From Dehalococcoidia bacterium (GTDB lineage Bacteria; Chloroflexota; Dehalococcoidia; UBA3495), in contig PCAH01000182.1 in assembly GCA_002730485.1 (NCBI GenBank), forward strand, positions 1 to 35,489: 35,489 bases of DNA, written 5' to 3'. A model generated the notes under the pieces. That model was not told where the DNA came from and made no database searches. It saw nothing but the letters and a program-made list of their open reading frames with translations. A program made the translations under genes and the position numbers. Of this stretch, positions 16,040 to 23,748 are shown in pieces (position 1 is the stretch's first letter; each line of letters begins with the position of its first letter).

Positions 16040-16359
16040 TCTGCGCTGATAACGGACGCTTAATCAGCCGTTGAGTTCTTCGGAACTGGTTGCTGACCTT
16101 CGTCCAACTATCAGGATCTGGCCTGTGGCAGTCACCCTGGGTGTTGTGTGGGGTTGTGTGTATAGGGTGGCTGCTTACAGTTTAGTAAGAAGTGCCTGCA
16201 AAATTCCTGCCTAGCTTCTAGGTCGGTTGGTTTTTCAAACTCTATAGACCAACGGTTTTAACTTCTAAAACTAGGGTGATGGAATTTTGACGTATGGTTG
16301 TGTCTTTCTCATAGGCTTTATCCCCGCGTAATATTGCGTGGGAATGGCAAAATGGATTT
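16040..16359 (+). ncRNA. ORF-free structured region, possible small RNA or long 3' UTR
   Basis: No coding frame is supported between 16020 and 16595. The region holds nested pairings: GGACG 16054-16058 with CGTCC 16101-16105; CAGC 16065-16068 with GCTG 16092-16095; and AGTTC/GAACT closing a TTCG tetraloop (16074-16087). A 10-bp stem, GCAGTCACCC with GGGTGGCTGC, pairs 16128-16137 with 16165-16174. An 8-bp stem, CCCGCGTA/TGCGTGGG, lies at 16323-16342. All lie between the DUF5679 gene and a strong terminator at 16360. It does not match tmRNA, SRP RNA or RNase P RNA motifs that I can recognise. RNA status is an inference. Confidence 0.35.
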
Positions 16360-16393
16360 GTGGCCGAGGGTCCCTCCCCTTCGGCCACTTTTT
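16360..16393 (+). terminator. Intrinsic terminator with no CDS immediately upstream
   Basis: GTGGCCGA (16360-16367) and TCGGCCAC (16381-16388) form an 8-bp stem with a 13-nt loop, followed by TTTTT. The nearest upstream same-strand CDS ends 340 nt earlier. The remaining bases up to 16595 show no clear promoter or ORF. Confidence 0.8.
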
Positions 16394-16595
16394 GTGCCTT
16401 CGAGACTAATTTCCACTAATTCCCCATTGGCCTAAACCAGGCATCACTCCTCTGTTCCCCATTTGCTGTGCTATCATGGCGGCTCATGCTGGAAACCCTG
16501 TTTTCATGCGTGCGTATTTGACGCCTTGGTCGGCTCTCCTCGTAGCCCGATTTGGCGTTGCTACAGATTCCAAATGACATTATGTGAGGTTACCT

Positions 16596-16895
16596 ATGAC
16601 TCAGCCTGCATCCTGGCAAGACCTTCTCAAGAGTAGCGCACCAGACGTTTTGAAAGCCGCAGACGCTACGCGGGAATCGATTCTCTCCGACGGCGCACTC
16701 TCAAACAAAACCAAGACACTGATGACCATGCTGTGTGACGCGCTGCTGGGCCACGGCGGTGGAGTGACAACCATTGCCAACCGAGCCCGTGCTGCCGGCG
16801 CTTCCGAAGAGGAGATCGCAGAGACCGTAGGCGTGGCTTTCTTGATGGGCGGACTTCCAGCCCTGGTTACTGGATCAAACGCATTTAAGAAGTAG
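16596..16895 (+). CDS. Carboxymuconolactone decarboxylase-like (AhpD-fold) protein lacking CxxC
   Basis: This 99-residue all-helical protein fits the CMD/AhpD family through KTKTLMTMLCDALLGHGG, RARAAGASEEEIAETV and VAFLMGGLPALVTG, the conserved core and C-terminal helix. In AhpD-like peroxidase reductases the motif CxxCxxxH sits eight residues before the GA turn. Here those positions are His, Gly and Ile, so the redox pair is absent and only one nearby cysteine remains. A decarboxylase-like, structural or unknown role is more likely than thiol peroxidase activity. ATG 16596 is chosen over GTG 16584 because GAGG lies 6-7 nt before it. It precedes the aminotransferase gene by 86 nt. Confidence 0.78.
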   Translation: MTQPASWQDLLKSSAPDVLKAADATRESILSDGALSNKTKTLMTMLCDALLGHGGGVTTIANRARAAGASEEEIAETVGVAFLMGGLPALVTGSNAFKK

Positions 16896-16981
16896 TTGCC
16901 TCTTTTAGAGTTAATCCTAGGCACAAATCACTGGTATTTTCAGAAGGTTCAGAAGAATCAGAACCGCTGGAGTTAGCCCAA

Positions 16982-17896
16982 ATGGCACAACAAGAGCCTA
17001 TCGTCTTCTTCAACGGAGAATTGAAGCCCGAATCCCAGGTCGGGATATCCATCCGCGACCGCGGCTACCTCTACGGCGACGCCGTTTTTGATGCCGCTCG
17101 GACGTTCAATGGATCACCGTTCCGGCTTCCGGAGCATGTCCACCGTCTCTACGACTCGCTCCGTTATTTGCGGATCGATGTGGGGATGGAACCATCGGAG
17201 ATGGAAGATTGGTCGCGCCGGGTTGTCGAGCACAATTACTCCCTGCTCGCGCCCGGCCAAGACATGTGGGTGATGCAGCGGATCAGCCGTGGCATCGAGC
17301 CCATTCTGCCCGGCGACGTCATGACTCCCACCGTCTTGATCGAGACCCATCCCATACCGTTTGCCAGGCGCGCTTCTTTGTATCGTGACGGGGCTGCCAT
17401 TTTCACCCCTTCCGTGCCCAGGGTACCGCCGAGGTTCGTGAGCCCTCGCGCCAAGACCCACAACTACTTGAACCTGATACTGGGAGACCTGGAGGCCGCA
17501 GCCAGTGACCCCGACGCCTGGTCCGTACTGCTGGACGAGGCGGGTAACCTCACGGAGGGCCGCGGCAGCAACATATTCCTAGTCAAAGACGGCACGGTGG
17601 CCACGCCCAAAGGGCAATATGTGCTGGAAGGCATCACCAGAGGCGTGACCATGAACCTGGCTGCAGGACTGGACATGCCTGTGGAAGAGCGTGACCTGGA
17701 CTTGTACGATGCCTACGTCGCCGACGAAGCGTTTTTGACCTCCACCAGTCTCTGCATCTGCCCGATCTCTTCTTTCAACGGCACACCCGTCGCCGGAGGG
17801 AAGGCTCCAGGCACCATCACCCGCAGGCTGATGGACGCCTTCAGCGATACGGCAGGTATGGACTTTGAAGGTCAGTATCTAGCCCACCTCGAGTAA
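16982..17896 (+). CDS. Class IV PLP aminotransferase (branched-chain / D-amino acid type)
   Basis: This 304-residue enzyme of PLP fold type IV would transfer amino groups between amino acids and 2-oxo acids. It starts IVFFNGEL and has IRDRGYLYGDAVFDAAR (24-40). The PLP lysine is Lys158 in AKTHNYLNL, and the cofactor-binding LTEGRGSNIFLV has Glu192. A TSTSLCICPI segment replaces the usual TGTAAxxxPV. These features fit IlvE / D-alanine aminotransferase / aminodeoxychorismate lyase relatives, and the exact substrate is not fixed. GGAG lies 9 nt upstream of the ATG. It heads a co-directional set with SMP-30 and sarcosine-oxidase-like genes, hinting at amine or amino-acid catabolism, not valine/isoleucine synthesis. 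Confidence 0.88.
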   Translation: MAQQEPIVFFNGELKPESQVGISIRDRGYLYGDAVFDAARTFNGSPFRLPEHVHRLYDSLRYLRIDVGMEPSEMEDWSRRVVEHNYSLLAPGQDMWVMQRISRGIEPILPGDVMTPTVLIETHPIPFARRASLYRDGAAIFTPSVPRVPPRFVSPRAKTHNYLNLILGDLEAAASDPDAWSVLLDEAGNLTEGRGSNIFLVKDGTVATPKGQYVLEGITRGVTMNLAAGLDMPVEERDLDLYDAYVADEAFLTSTSLCICPISSFNGTPVAGGKAPGTITRRLMDAFSDTAGMDFEGQYLAHLE

Positions 17897-17954
17897 CCGG
17901 CCAAAATGACGATTGCGCGTTGAACTTATTCAGATATTTAGCAGGGAGAGAACA

Positions 17955-18854
17955 ATGTCCGATCAAATAGCAAACATCACCGATTCCCCGGCCGAGAAAC
18001 TGGCTGGCGATTTTGGCTTCACAGAAGGACCGCTATGGCATCCGGACGGTTACTGGCTATTCGTCGATATCCAGAAACTGAAGATCCATAAGATGTCGAC
18101 CAGCGGCCAGTTGGAGACGTTCCGCGACCCCAGCTTCGGCACCAACGGGATGACCTTTGACAAACAGGGCAACATGGTGATCTGCGAGAGTGATAATCGC
18201 CAGATCATGCGTCGCCAGTCGGACAACACCTACACGCCCATAGCCACTCACGCTGACGGCAAAAGGCTCAACCGGCCCAATGACGTGGTGGGCCGTTCTG
18301 ATGGGACCATCTATTTCACCGATCCCGGCGGACGCCTGACTGCAGAAGAGCGAGACCTGGATTACAGCGGTGTGCACCTGATCAAGCCTGACGGGAGTCA
18401 GTCGGTGGGCACCACCGAGACTGAATACCCCAACGGGCTGGCATTTTCTCCTGATGAGAAGATTCTCTATGTGGCAATCACACGGCTGGACAGTCGCTGC
18501 CTGGAAGAAAAGGAAAATAAACAGCTGTGCGAACACCAGCTGATTCGGGCTTTCGACGTTGCGGCCGACGGCAGCCTCAGCAACAACCGCGTATTCGCCA
18601 ACATGTTCTCTGCCGAGGACGGCGTGCCTGACGGGATGAAGGTAGACGTAGAGGGCAACATCTACTGCACCGGTTCAGAAGGATGTTGGGTCTTTGATTC
18701 TTCTGGCAAACATCTAGGCACCATCGTGCTACCGGAGATACCGGCCAACTGTGCCTGGGGCGGGCCAGATAACCGGACGATGCTGTTCACGGCCCGGACT
18801 TCAGTCTTCAGCATGAGAATGAAGATTCCAGGCACGGTGATTCCTCGGGATTAA
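17955..18854 (+). CDS. SMP-30/gluconolactonase/LRE family lactonase
   Basis: This 299-residue six-bladed propeller hydrolase starts at ATG 17955, with GGGAGAG just upstream; an earlier GTG at 17913 would add 14 unrelated residues. The metal ligands of the family are in place: Glu in FTEGPLWHPDG (22-32), Asn in RPNDVVGRSDG, and NGLAFSPDEKILYVA and VPDGMKVDVEGNIYCTG carrying the Asn and Asp of blades 4-5. Members hydrolyse sugar or other lactones using a divalent metal. No signal peptide is seen, so it is probably cytoplasmic. It follows the aminotransferase by 58 nt and precedes the oxidase by 66 nt without a terminator. Confidence 0.9.
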   Translation: MSDQIANITDSPAEKLAGDFGFTEGPLWHPDGYWLFVDIQKLKIHKMSTSGQLETFRDPSFGTNGMTFDKQGNMVICESDNRQIMRRQSDNTYTPIATHADGKRLNRPNDVVGRSDGTIYFTDPGGRLTAEERDLDYSGVHLIKPDGSQSVGTTETEYPNGLAFSPDEKILYVAITRLDSRCLEEKENKQLCEHQLIRAFDVAADGSLSNNRVFANMFSAEDGVPDGMKVDVEGNIYCTGSEGCWVFDSSGKHLGTIVLPEIPANCAWGGPDNRTMLFTARTSVFSMRMKIPGTVIPRD

Positions 18855-18920
18855 CGCCCGATCTCACAGCTATGCCCAGTCTCATAGTATGTACCCGTCT
18901 TATGGAAACTAAGGAAAAGC

Positions 18921-20051
18921 ATGCCCGGTTATGACGCAATAGTTATCGGTGTCGGAGGAATGGGCAGCGCCACCGCCTATCACCTGGCCAAGCGAGGCCT
19001 GAAGGTCCTGGGGTTGGAGCGGTTCGAGATTCCCCATGAACTGGGGTCATCTCATGGCCAATCCCGGATGATCCGCTACACGCTCCAGGAACATCCTTCC
19101 TACGTCCCTTTAGTAAAACGGGCCTACGAGTTATGGCACGAATTGGAGAAGACGGTTAACGAAACCCTTGTAGTCACTACCGGGTCCATTCGGGCTGGCC
19201 CACCGGATAGTCCCTTCTACAAAGGGGCCATCGAGTCCTGTGACCTGCACCAGATCCCCTACGAGATCCTCAGCGATACTGAGGTGAACAAACGGTTCCC
19301 AGGATATCAGTTCCCAGAGGGTATTTCGTCGGTTTACCAGGCAGACGGCGGTTTCTTGTTGCCTGAGATGTGCATCGTGAGCCATGCCCAGGCTGCGGAA
19401 GAAGCCGGAGCAGAGATACACACCGGCGAAACTGTACTCGGTTGGGAGGTTCAAGGTGACGATGTATCGGTCCGTACTGACCGTGGGGTCTACTCCGCTG
19501 CAAGGTTGGTAGTCACCGCAGGAGCCTGGGCAGCAAAGCTGGTGCCTGATGTGGCCGAGTACGCCGTGCCTGAGCGTCAGGTGCTGGGTTGGTTTCAACC
19601 GGAACGCCCAGAATTGTTCACGCCGGAACGGTTCCCGGTGTTCGGAATCTGGACTGAAGAGGGACGTTTTTACGGCTTCCCAAACTACGGTGTCCCAGGC
19701 TTCAAGCTCGGAAAATCCCATCATCTCTTCCAAAAGGTGGACCCTGATACGATGGACCGGGAGATTCACGCTGAAGACGAAGAGGTCTTGCGGCGGTTTA
19801 CCAGACGCTACTTTCCGCAGGCTGCCGGTGAGTTACTGGACAAAAAGACCTGTATCTACACCAATACCCCCGACGAACAGTTCATGATTGGGGTATTGCC
19901 CTACCATCCCCAGGTATCCATAGCGGCAGGTTTCTCGGGGCACGGGTTCAAATTCGCCAGTGTCATTGGCGAAATCATGGCCGACCTGGCGCAAGACGGC
20001 GTGACGGACCACGATATTGACCTGTTTCGGCTGGACAGATTCAACGGATGA
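18921..20051 (+). CDS. FAD-dependent monomeric sarcosine / N-methyl-L-tryptophan oxidase
   Basis: This 376-residue DAO-type flavoprotein begins YDAIVIGVGGMGSATAYHL, the Rossmann dinucleotide motif, followed by LGLERFE (Glu binding ribose) and SSHGQSRMIR, the hallmark of MSOX/MTOX enzymes. Near residue 311 KTCIYTNTPDEQF supplies the cysteine that carries covalent 8alpha-S-FAD in this family, and AAGFSGHGFKFA closes the active site. It should oxidatively demethylate sarcosine, N-methyltryptophan or a similar secondary amine, releasing formaldehyde and hydrogen peroxide. No folate-linked or heterotetrameric sarcosine-oxidase subunits are nearby, which supports the monomeric type. Substrate choice between solA- and soxA-like is not resolved. 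Confidence 0.9.
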   Translation: MPGYDAIVIGVGGMGSATAYHLAKRGLKVLGLERFEIPHELGSSHGQSRMIRYTLQEHPSYVPLVKRAYELWHELEKTVNETLVVTTGSIRAGPPDSPFYKGAIESCDLHQIPYEILSDTEVNKRFPGYQFPEGISSVYQADGGFLLPEMCIVSHAQAAEEAGAEIHTGETVLGWEVQGDDVSVRTDRGVYSAARLVVTAGAWAAKLVPDVAEYAVPERQVLGWFQPERPELFTPERFPVFGIWTEEGRFYGFPNYGVPGFKLGKSHHLFQKVDPDTMDREIHAEDEEVLRRFTRRYFPQAAGELLDKKTCIYTNTPDEQFMIGVLPYHPQVSIAAGFSGHGFKFASVIGEIMADLAQDGVTDHDIDLFRLDRFNG

Positions 20052-20146
20052 TTCGATGATATGCTGAGACCAGGCATGGATTAACTCCTGAACGGCTAAC
20101 TGCCTCAAAGTAAAACGGCATCATCACGGTTGGGAAACAGGAAAGA

Positions 20147-21034
20147 ATGGAACATCTAATCATTCACGATTCCCTTGGGAAAAAACTGAAACATCTGGTG
20201 ATCGTATTCAGCGGATGGGCCGACGCCGCTGAAGGTGCCACCAGTGCGGTTAAATTCCTGCAGCGGAAGTTGAAATCTCACAGATTCGCCGAGATTGACC
20301 CCGAGGAGTTCTACGACTTTTCCCAAACCCGGCCGTATTCCTCCAGGACGCGGGACGGAAAACGCAGGATTCAGTGGCCGACCAACGAATTCTCTTACCT
20401 GACAGACCCCAGTGCAGATTCCGGTGTGATGGTGTTTGTCGGGGTTGAACCCAACCTGAAGTGGCGCACCTACGCCAAGACAGTAGCCAAGGTCGCAAAA
20501 GACAACGGTGTTGAGTCTGTGATCCACATAGGTGCGCTATTGGATGCAGTCCCCCACACACGGCCCGTTAAACTCAGCGGCACCGCCAGCGAGTCGAACC
20601 TGAGCGAGTTCCTGGAAGGTCAGGGGATTAGGTCATCCAATTACCAAGGGCCCACGGGGATCAGTTCCGCGGTGATGGCCGCCTGCATCGATACCGGACT
20701 GGAATACACCTCGATCTGGGGCCACACCTCCCACTACCTGCAGGCAGCGCCCAACCATCGGGTAGGCTCAACGCTGTTGGAGATACTCCTCAAATTGCTG
20801 AATCTGTCCCTTGACCTAGGCGAGCTAAAATCCGCAGCAGGAGTCTTCAACGAAGAGGTTGAGAAAGCCGTGGCCAAAGACGAGCAGATCAGCTCCTACG
20901 TGACGAAGTTAGAGGGCCAGTACGACGAGGCAGTCGCGGCTATAGAAATTCCAGATCCGGCAGAACTGGTGCGGGATCTGGAAAATTTCCTCAGAGGCGC
21001 ACCGGGGCATCCACCCCCTGATCCCATTAACTAA
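20147..21034 (+). CDS. PAC2 family protein
   Basis: This 295-residue cytoplasmic protein matches the PAC2 family (proteasome-assembly-chaperone-2-like fold): VIVFSGWADAAEGATSAV near the N terminus, the EIDPEEFYDFSQTRP segment, GVEPNLKWRTYAKTV, and IHIGALLDAVPHTRP followed by GPTGISS. The C-terminal 70 residues are helical, with an EEVEKAVAKDEQ coiled-coil-like stretch. Bacterial PAC2 proteins occur in actinobacteria and Chloroflexota and have no settled role; no proteasome genes are visible here. AGGAAAGA precedes the ATG. It is the last gene before a terminator, so it may share transcripts with the three enzymes upstream. Confidence 0.87.
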   Translation: MEHLIIHDSLGKKLKHLVIVFSGWADAAEGATSAVKFLQRKLKSHRFAEIDPEEFYDFSQTRPYSSRTRDGKRRIQWPTNEFSYLTDPSADSGVMVFVGVEPNLKWRTYAKTVAKVAKDNGVESVIHIGALLDAVPHTRPVKLSGTASESNLSEFLEGQGIRSSNYQGPTGISSAVMAACIDTGLEYTSIWGHTSHYLQAAPNHRVGSTLLEILLKLLNLSLDLGELKSAAGVFNEEVEKAVAKDEQISSYVTKLEGQYDEAVAAIEIPDPAELVRDLENFLRGAPGHPPPDPIN

Positions 21035-21109
21035 AACGGGGCAAGTTACTTGTCCCACAAACGTTGTAGGTAGTCCAGCCTCGAATTTCCACTCTACCGT
21101 AACTGCAAC

Positions 21110-21155
21110 AAAAAACCCGGATATCGCCATAAAAAGTGGTAGTCTGGGCTTTTTT
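21110..21155 (+). terminator. Intrinsic terminator after the PAC2 gene
   Basis: A run of A followed by CCCGGA pairs with TCTGGG plus a single C bulge and a T6 tail; an inner CCA/TGG pair extends the stem. It closes the 16596-21034 gene set. Confidence 0.7.
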
Positions 21156-21246
21156 AACGATTACCCCACACCCGCTGAACGATTCTACCCAGAATCGACG
21201 ATACGGAACCATTTTCAAATAACGAAAAGATCACAGTATTATGCTA

Positions 21247-21275
21247 TTGACTTGCTAAAGACGCAGGTCTATACC
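21247..21275 (+). promoter_or_regulatory. Promoter P1, TTGACT-N17-TATACC
   Basis: The -35 TTGACT (21247-21252) and -10 TATACC (21270-21275) are exactly 17 nt apart. The same architecture and the following TTG-C-like start of the spacer recur before three other units downstream. Confidence 0.75.
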
Positions 21276-21339
21276 TGTATGTAGTCAGTAATAGGCTTAC
21301 TCATCGTTGGTATAGATTATTATTTTTAAAATAGCTAAA

Positions 21340-21406
21340 ATACCCTCAGAGGCCGTCTCTCAGAAAACGTGACTAAATAGAAAATCGCTGAGGGTGCTGA
21401 GGGTAT
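21340..21406 (+). promoter_or_regulatory. Leader element with competing inverted repeats
   Basis: ATACCCTCAG (21340-21349) is perfectly complementary to CTGAGGGTAT (21397-21406). A second copy of CTGAGGGT at 21388-21395 can pair with the same left arm, so two mutually exclusive stems are possible. It lies in the 5' leader, about 30 nt before the ribosome site, and could be an RNA switch or a protein-binding site. Confidence 0.45.
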
Positions 21407-21452
21407 TGAATTGCAAAATCCCCAAATTAATTACATTGGAGGTTTGTCCGTC

Positions 21453-23261
21453 TTGAATTACTGGTTAAAGAATCCCAAACTAATTATCCTTGGACCCTTG
21501 GCTCTCCTTTTGGCAGCCATCCTGGCATGTGGCTCTTCAGCCACAGCTACACCCGTACCATCTACGAGTGAAACAAAATCGACAACCGCAGCCACAGCAG
21601 TACCATCATCCGGGGGTAAATCAGCTCCTGCTCCAACTGCAGCTCCTACTAAAGCACCACAAGTAAAGGCCAAGCCGTCAGGTACCTTAAACGTGGGGCA
21701 AAAAGAGCTCGGCCCGTATTTTGGTAGCCCCAAAATCTCTGGTAACCCTCAGATATTCCTCAACAGCGCTGCACCGATCACGGAAACCTTAGGTATCCAT
21801 GCATTTGAAGGGAACAAACTGCTTCCAGGGCTCGCTGAGAGTTGGGAAGTCTCTCCAGATGGACAAATATGGACATACCACATTCGAAAAGGGGTTCAAT
21901 TCCATAAAGGCTTTGGCGAAATGACGGCCCATGACGTTGAATTCTCCTTTGAACAGGTAGCCTACAGCGAGAAACATGCCCGGGCTTCCATAGCAAAAGA
22001 AGTGTTCTTTAACGAGAATGGAAGTAGGTCGATGCCTGACGACTATACTTGGATAGTCGATACCGGCACTCCTTTCTCCGATGTTGGAATACTCGAATTA
22101 ATGGGAATGCCTCGTTCGGTTTGTGCTTGGATAGTAAGCAAGAAGCAATATGAACAAGACGGCGAAGAAGAAGCAAATCGCAATACTGCCGCCACCGGGC
22201 CTTGGGAGATTGGTGAATGGAAAACTGGAGAATACTGGGAAATGCCCGCTGTTGAAAACCATTGGAGGCAAACGCCCAATTTTGCGAAAATGGTAGCTTG
22301 GGAAATCCCAGAAGAATCCGCCAGAGTAGCTGGTTTCCAAACAGGAACCCTAGATACCTTTGTGATGGCTCTAGATTCGATACCTGAAGTAGAAAAGGTA
22401 GAAGGCGCCTCACTCTTACAGGTTCCTAACGCAATGCAATCTCAGTTGAATTTCTACGGCAACCTCCATCTTAAAGAGGAAGATGGATACAAAGTGTGGG
22501 ACGAGGATCGTGACCACCCGTGGATATCACCTAACGGAGATGTTGATTCTCCCGAATGGGCGAATGCTGTAAAGGTTCGTAAAGCATTGTCGATTGCGAT
22601 CGACCGACAATCGCTCATTGATAACCTACTGCTAGGGTTCGGTCACCCAAATACACTCCAAGGTTGGGGTGGACCCGACGAAGCGCGATATGATTCAGAT
22701 ATGGTCTGGGAGTACGACCCCGAAGCCGCTAAAGCCCTTTTGGCTGAAGCAGGAGTCGCTGACGGGTTCGATATTACACTCACGGCAGCGATTCGCGGTG
22801 CCCCTTCAGAGCTCGAAAACTGCGAAGCAATCGCACAATTTTGGGAGGACATTGGAATTAACGTAAAATTCCAAAACCTACCTTATGGGACTTTAAGGCC
22901 AACGTTGGTTGCGCGAACTTACCGGGGTGCCACATGCCACGCAGCATCCATCCGACTAGCACCGACTCAAGGCTTCGCAAGCTATCTAAATGCATCGCCA
23001 TTCAGCTATGGAGCGGAACATGACTTCTTAGAAGAGAATATAGCCAAAGCCAAAGCGTCGATTCTACGATCCGACAGAGAGGCAGCGGAAGACGCTCTTG
23101 CTCGATGGAATTTCGATAACGCATTTGCGATGATTGGCCTATACGTTAACGACAACGTATGGCCCGTCGGACCAAACATAGACGTCAGTTCTTGGGAAGG
23201 GCACGTCAAACAAGGAGATCTACGTCAGCTTAATGGGTTCGAGTACATAGCTGCTCGCTAA
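21453..23261 (+). CDS. Oligopeptide ABC transporter substrate-binding lipoprotein, paralogue 1
   Basis: This 602-residue binding protein of family 5 (SBP_bac_5; DppA/OppA-like) is anchored outside the membrane. Lys-rich n-region WLKNPK, a hydrophobic core and a lipobox ending ILAC give lipid attachment at Cys26. A Thr/Ser/Ala/Pro linker to about residue 77 leads into the ligand domain. This includes SWEVSPDGQIWTYHIRKG and FHKGFGEMTAHDVEFSF, the family signature region. Cys457 and Cys495, 38 residues apart, recur in both paralogues and probably form a disulfide. The TTG 21453 start is chosen because GGAGG is exactly 10 nt upstream, as in the other two. Codon third positions are more A/T-rich than in paralogue 3. 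Oligopeptides are the likely ligands, but family 5 also binds nickel, haem or sugars. Confidence 0.92.
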   Translation: MNYWLKNPKLIILGPLALLLAAILACGSSATATPVPSTSETKSTTAATAVPSSGGKSAPAPTAAPTKAPQVKAKPSGTLNVGQKELGPYFGSPKISGNPQIFLNSAAPITETLGIHAFEGNKLLPGLAESWEVSPDGQIWTYHIRKGVQFHKGFGEMTAHDVEFSFEQVAYSEKHARASIAKEVFFNENGSRSMPDDYTWIVDTGTPFSDVGILELMGMPRSVCAWIVSKKQYEQDGEEEANRNTAATGPWEIGEWKTGEYWEMPAVENHWRQTPNFAKMVAWEIPEESARVAGFQTGTLDTFVMALDSIPEVEKVEGASLLQVPNAMQSQLNFYGNLHLKEEDGYKVWDEDRDHPWISPNGDVDSPEWANAVKVRKALSIAIDRQSLIDNLLLGFGHPNTLQGWGGPDEARYDSDMVWEYDPEAAKALLAEAGVADGFDITLTAAIRGAPSELENCEAIAQFWEDIGINVKFQNLPYGTLRPTLVARTYRGATCHAASIRLAPTQGFASYLNASPFSYGAEHDFLEENIAKAKASILRSDREAAEDALARWNFDNAFAMIGLYVNDNVWPVGPNIDVSSWEGHVKQGDLRQLNGFEYIAAR

Positions 23262-23308
23262 GACTCGTTGATACAACAATCCTTCCAATAGGACACAAGG
23301 TTTAAACC

Positions 23309-23343
23309 AAAAGGGGCCTACCGTTCGCGGTAGGCCCCTTTTT
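23309..23343 (+). terminator. Strong intrinsic terminator of binding protein 1
   Basis: A 15-bp perfect stem closes a TTCG tetraloop (23324-23327) and ends in a T-run. It isolates the gene from the next unit. Confidence 0.92.
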
Positions 23344-23748
23344 ACGTCCTACGCTCGAAACTATTTCTGCTTGTCTACCTGGTAATAACGGCTTAGCTTC
23401 ATCATGAGTGTTCACATGCAGATCAGAGTAGCAGTATTGGCCAGAATGCGGCCATCACCTAACTGCAAAAACGAAATCACATAACTCTTATCTATCTATT
23501 GACTTGCATTTGCCAATGGGATATATCTATATGGCGTCTTGGTAGCAACTATTCCCAATATATATATGTAAATATTTTAATTCGAATCAATGGCGTGAAT
23601 TAATTCGTAAAGTCCATCCTTAATACAGCTAAAAACCCTACCCAGACTCTTAGTACTACGTTTATCGAAATGGCCGCAATGTCTGGTGTTCAGTCACTCG
23701 GGTCAACGAATCACCGCAGTCCCAAAAATAATTGGAGGATGGCCCATT
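23344..23748 (+). other. Intergenic region and leader of binding protein 2
   Basis: About 400 bases without a supported gene. It contains promoter P2 (23499-23527), a leader of about 215 nt with a GAATTAATTC palindrome, and an AGCTAAAA...CCCT stretch resembling leader 1. GGAGG lies at 23734-23738. The bases before 23499 show nothing else recognisable. Confidence 0.65.
23499..23527 (+). promoter_or_regulatory. Promoter P2, TTGACT-N17-TATATC
   Basis: TTGACT (23499-23504) and TATATC (23522-23527) are 17 nt apart, identical in arrangement to P1, P3 and P4. Confidence 0.75.

Larger units (their letters stand above)
21156..21452 (+). other. AT-rich leader and promoter region of binding protein 1
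   Basis: This region of about 300 bases contains no supported gene. It holds the promoter at 21247-21275, a leader of about 170 nt, the competing inverted repeats at 21340-21406, and the ribosome site GGAGG at 21438-21442. Confidence 0.7.

Noticed and set aside
16040..16393. tmRNA, SRP RNA or RNase P RNA
   Set aside because: No tag reading frame with alanine-tRNA-like ends, no conserved SRP apical loop, and no RNase P P4 core were recognisable.
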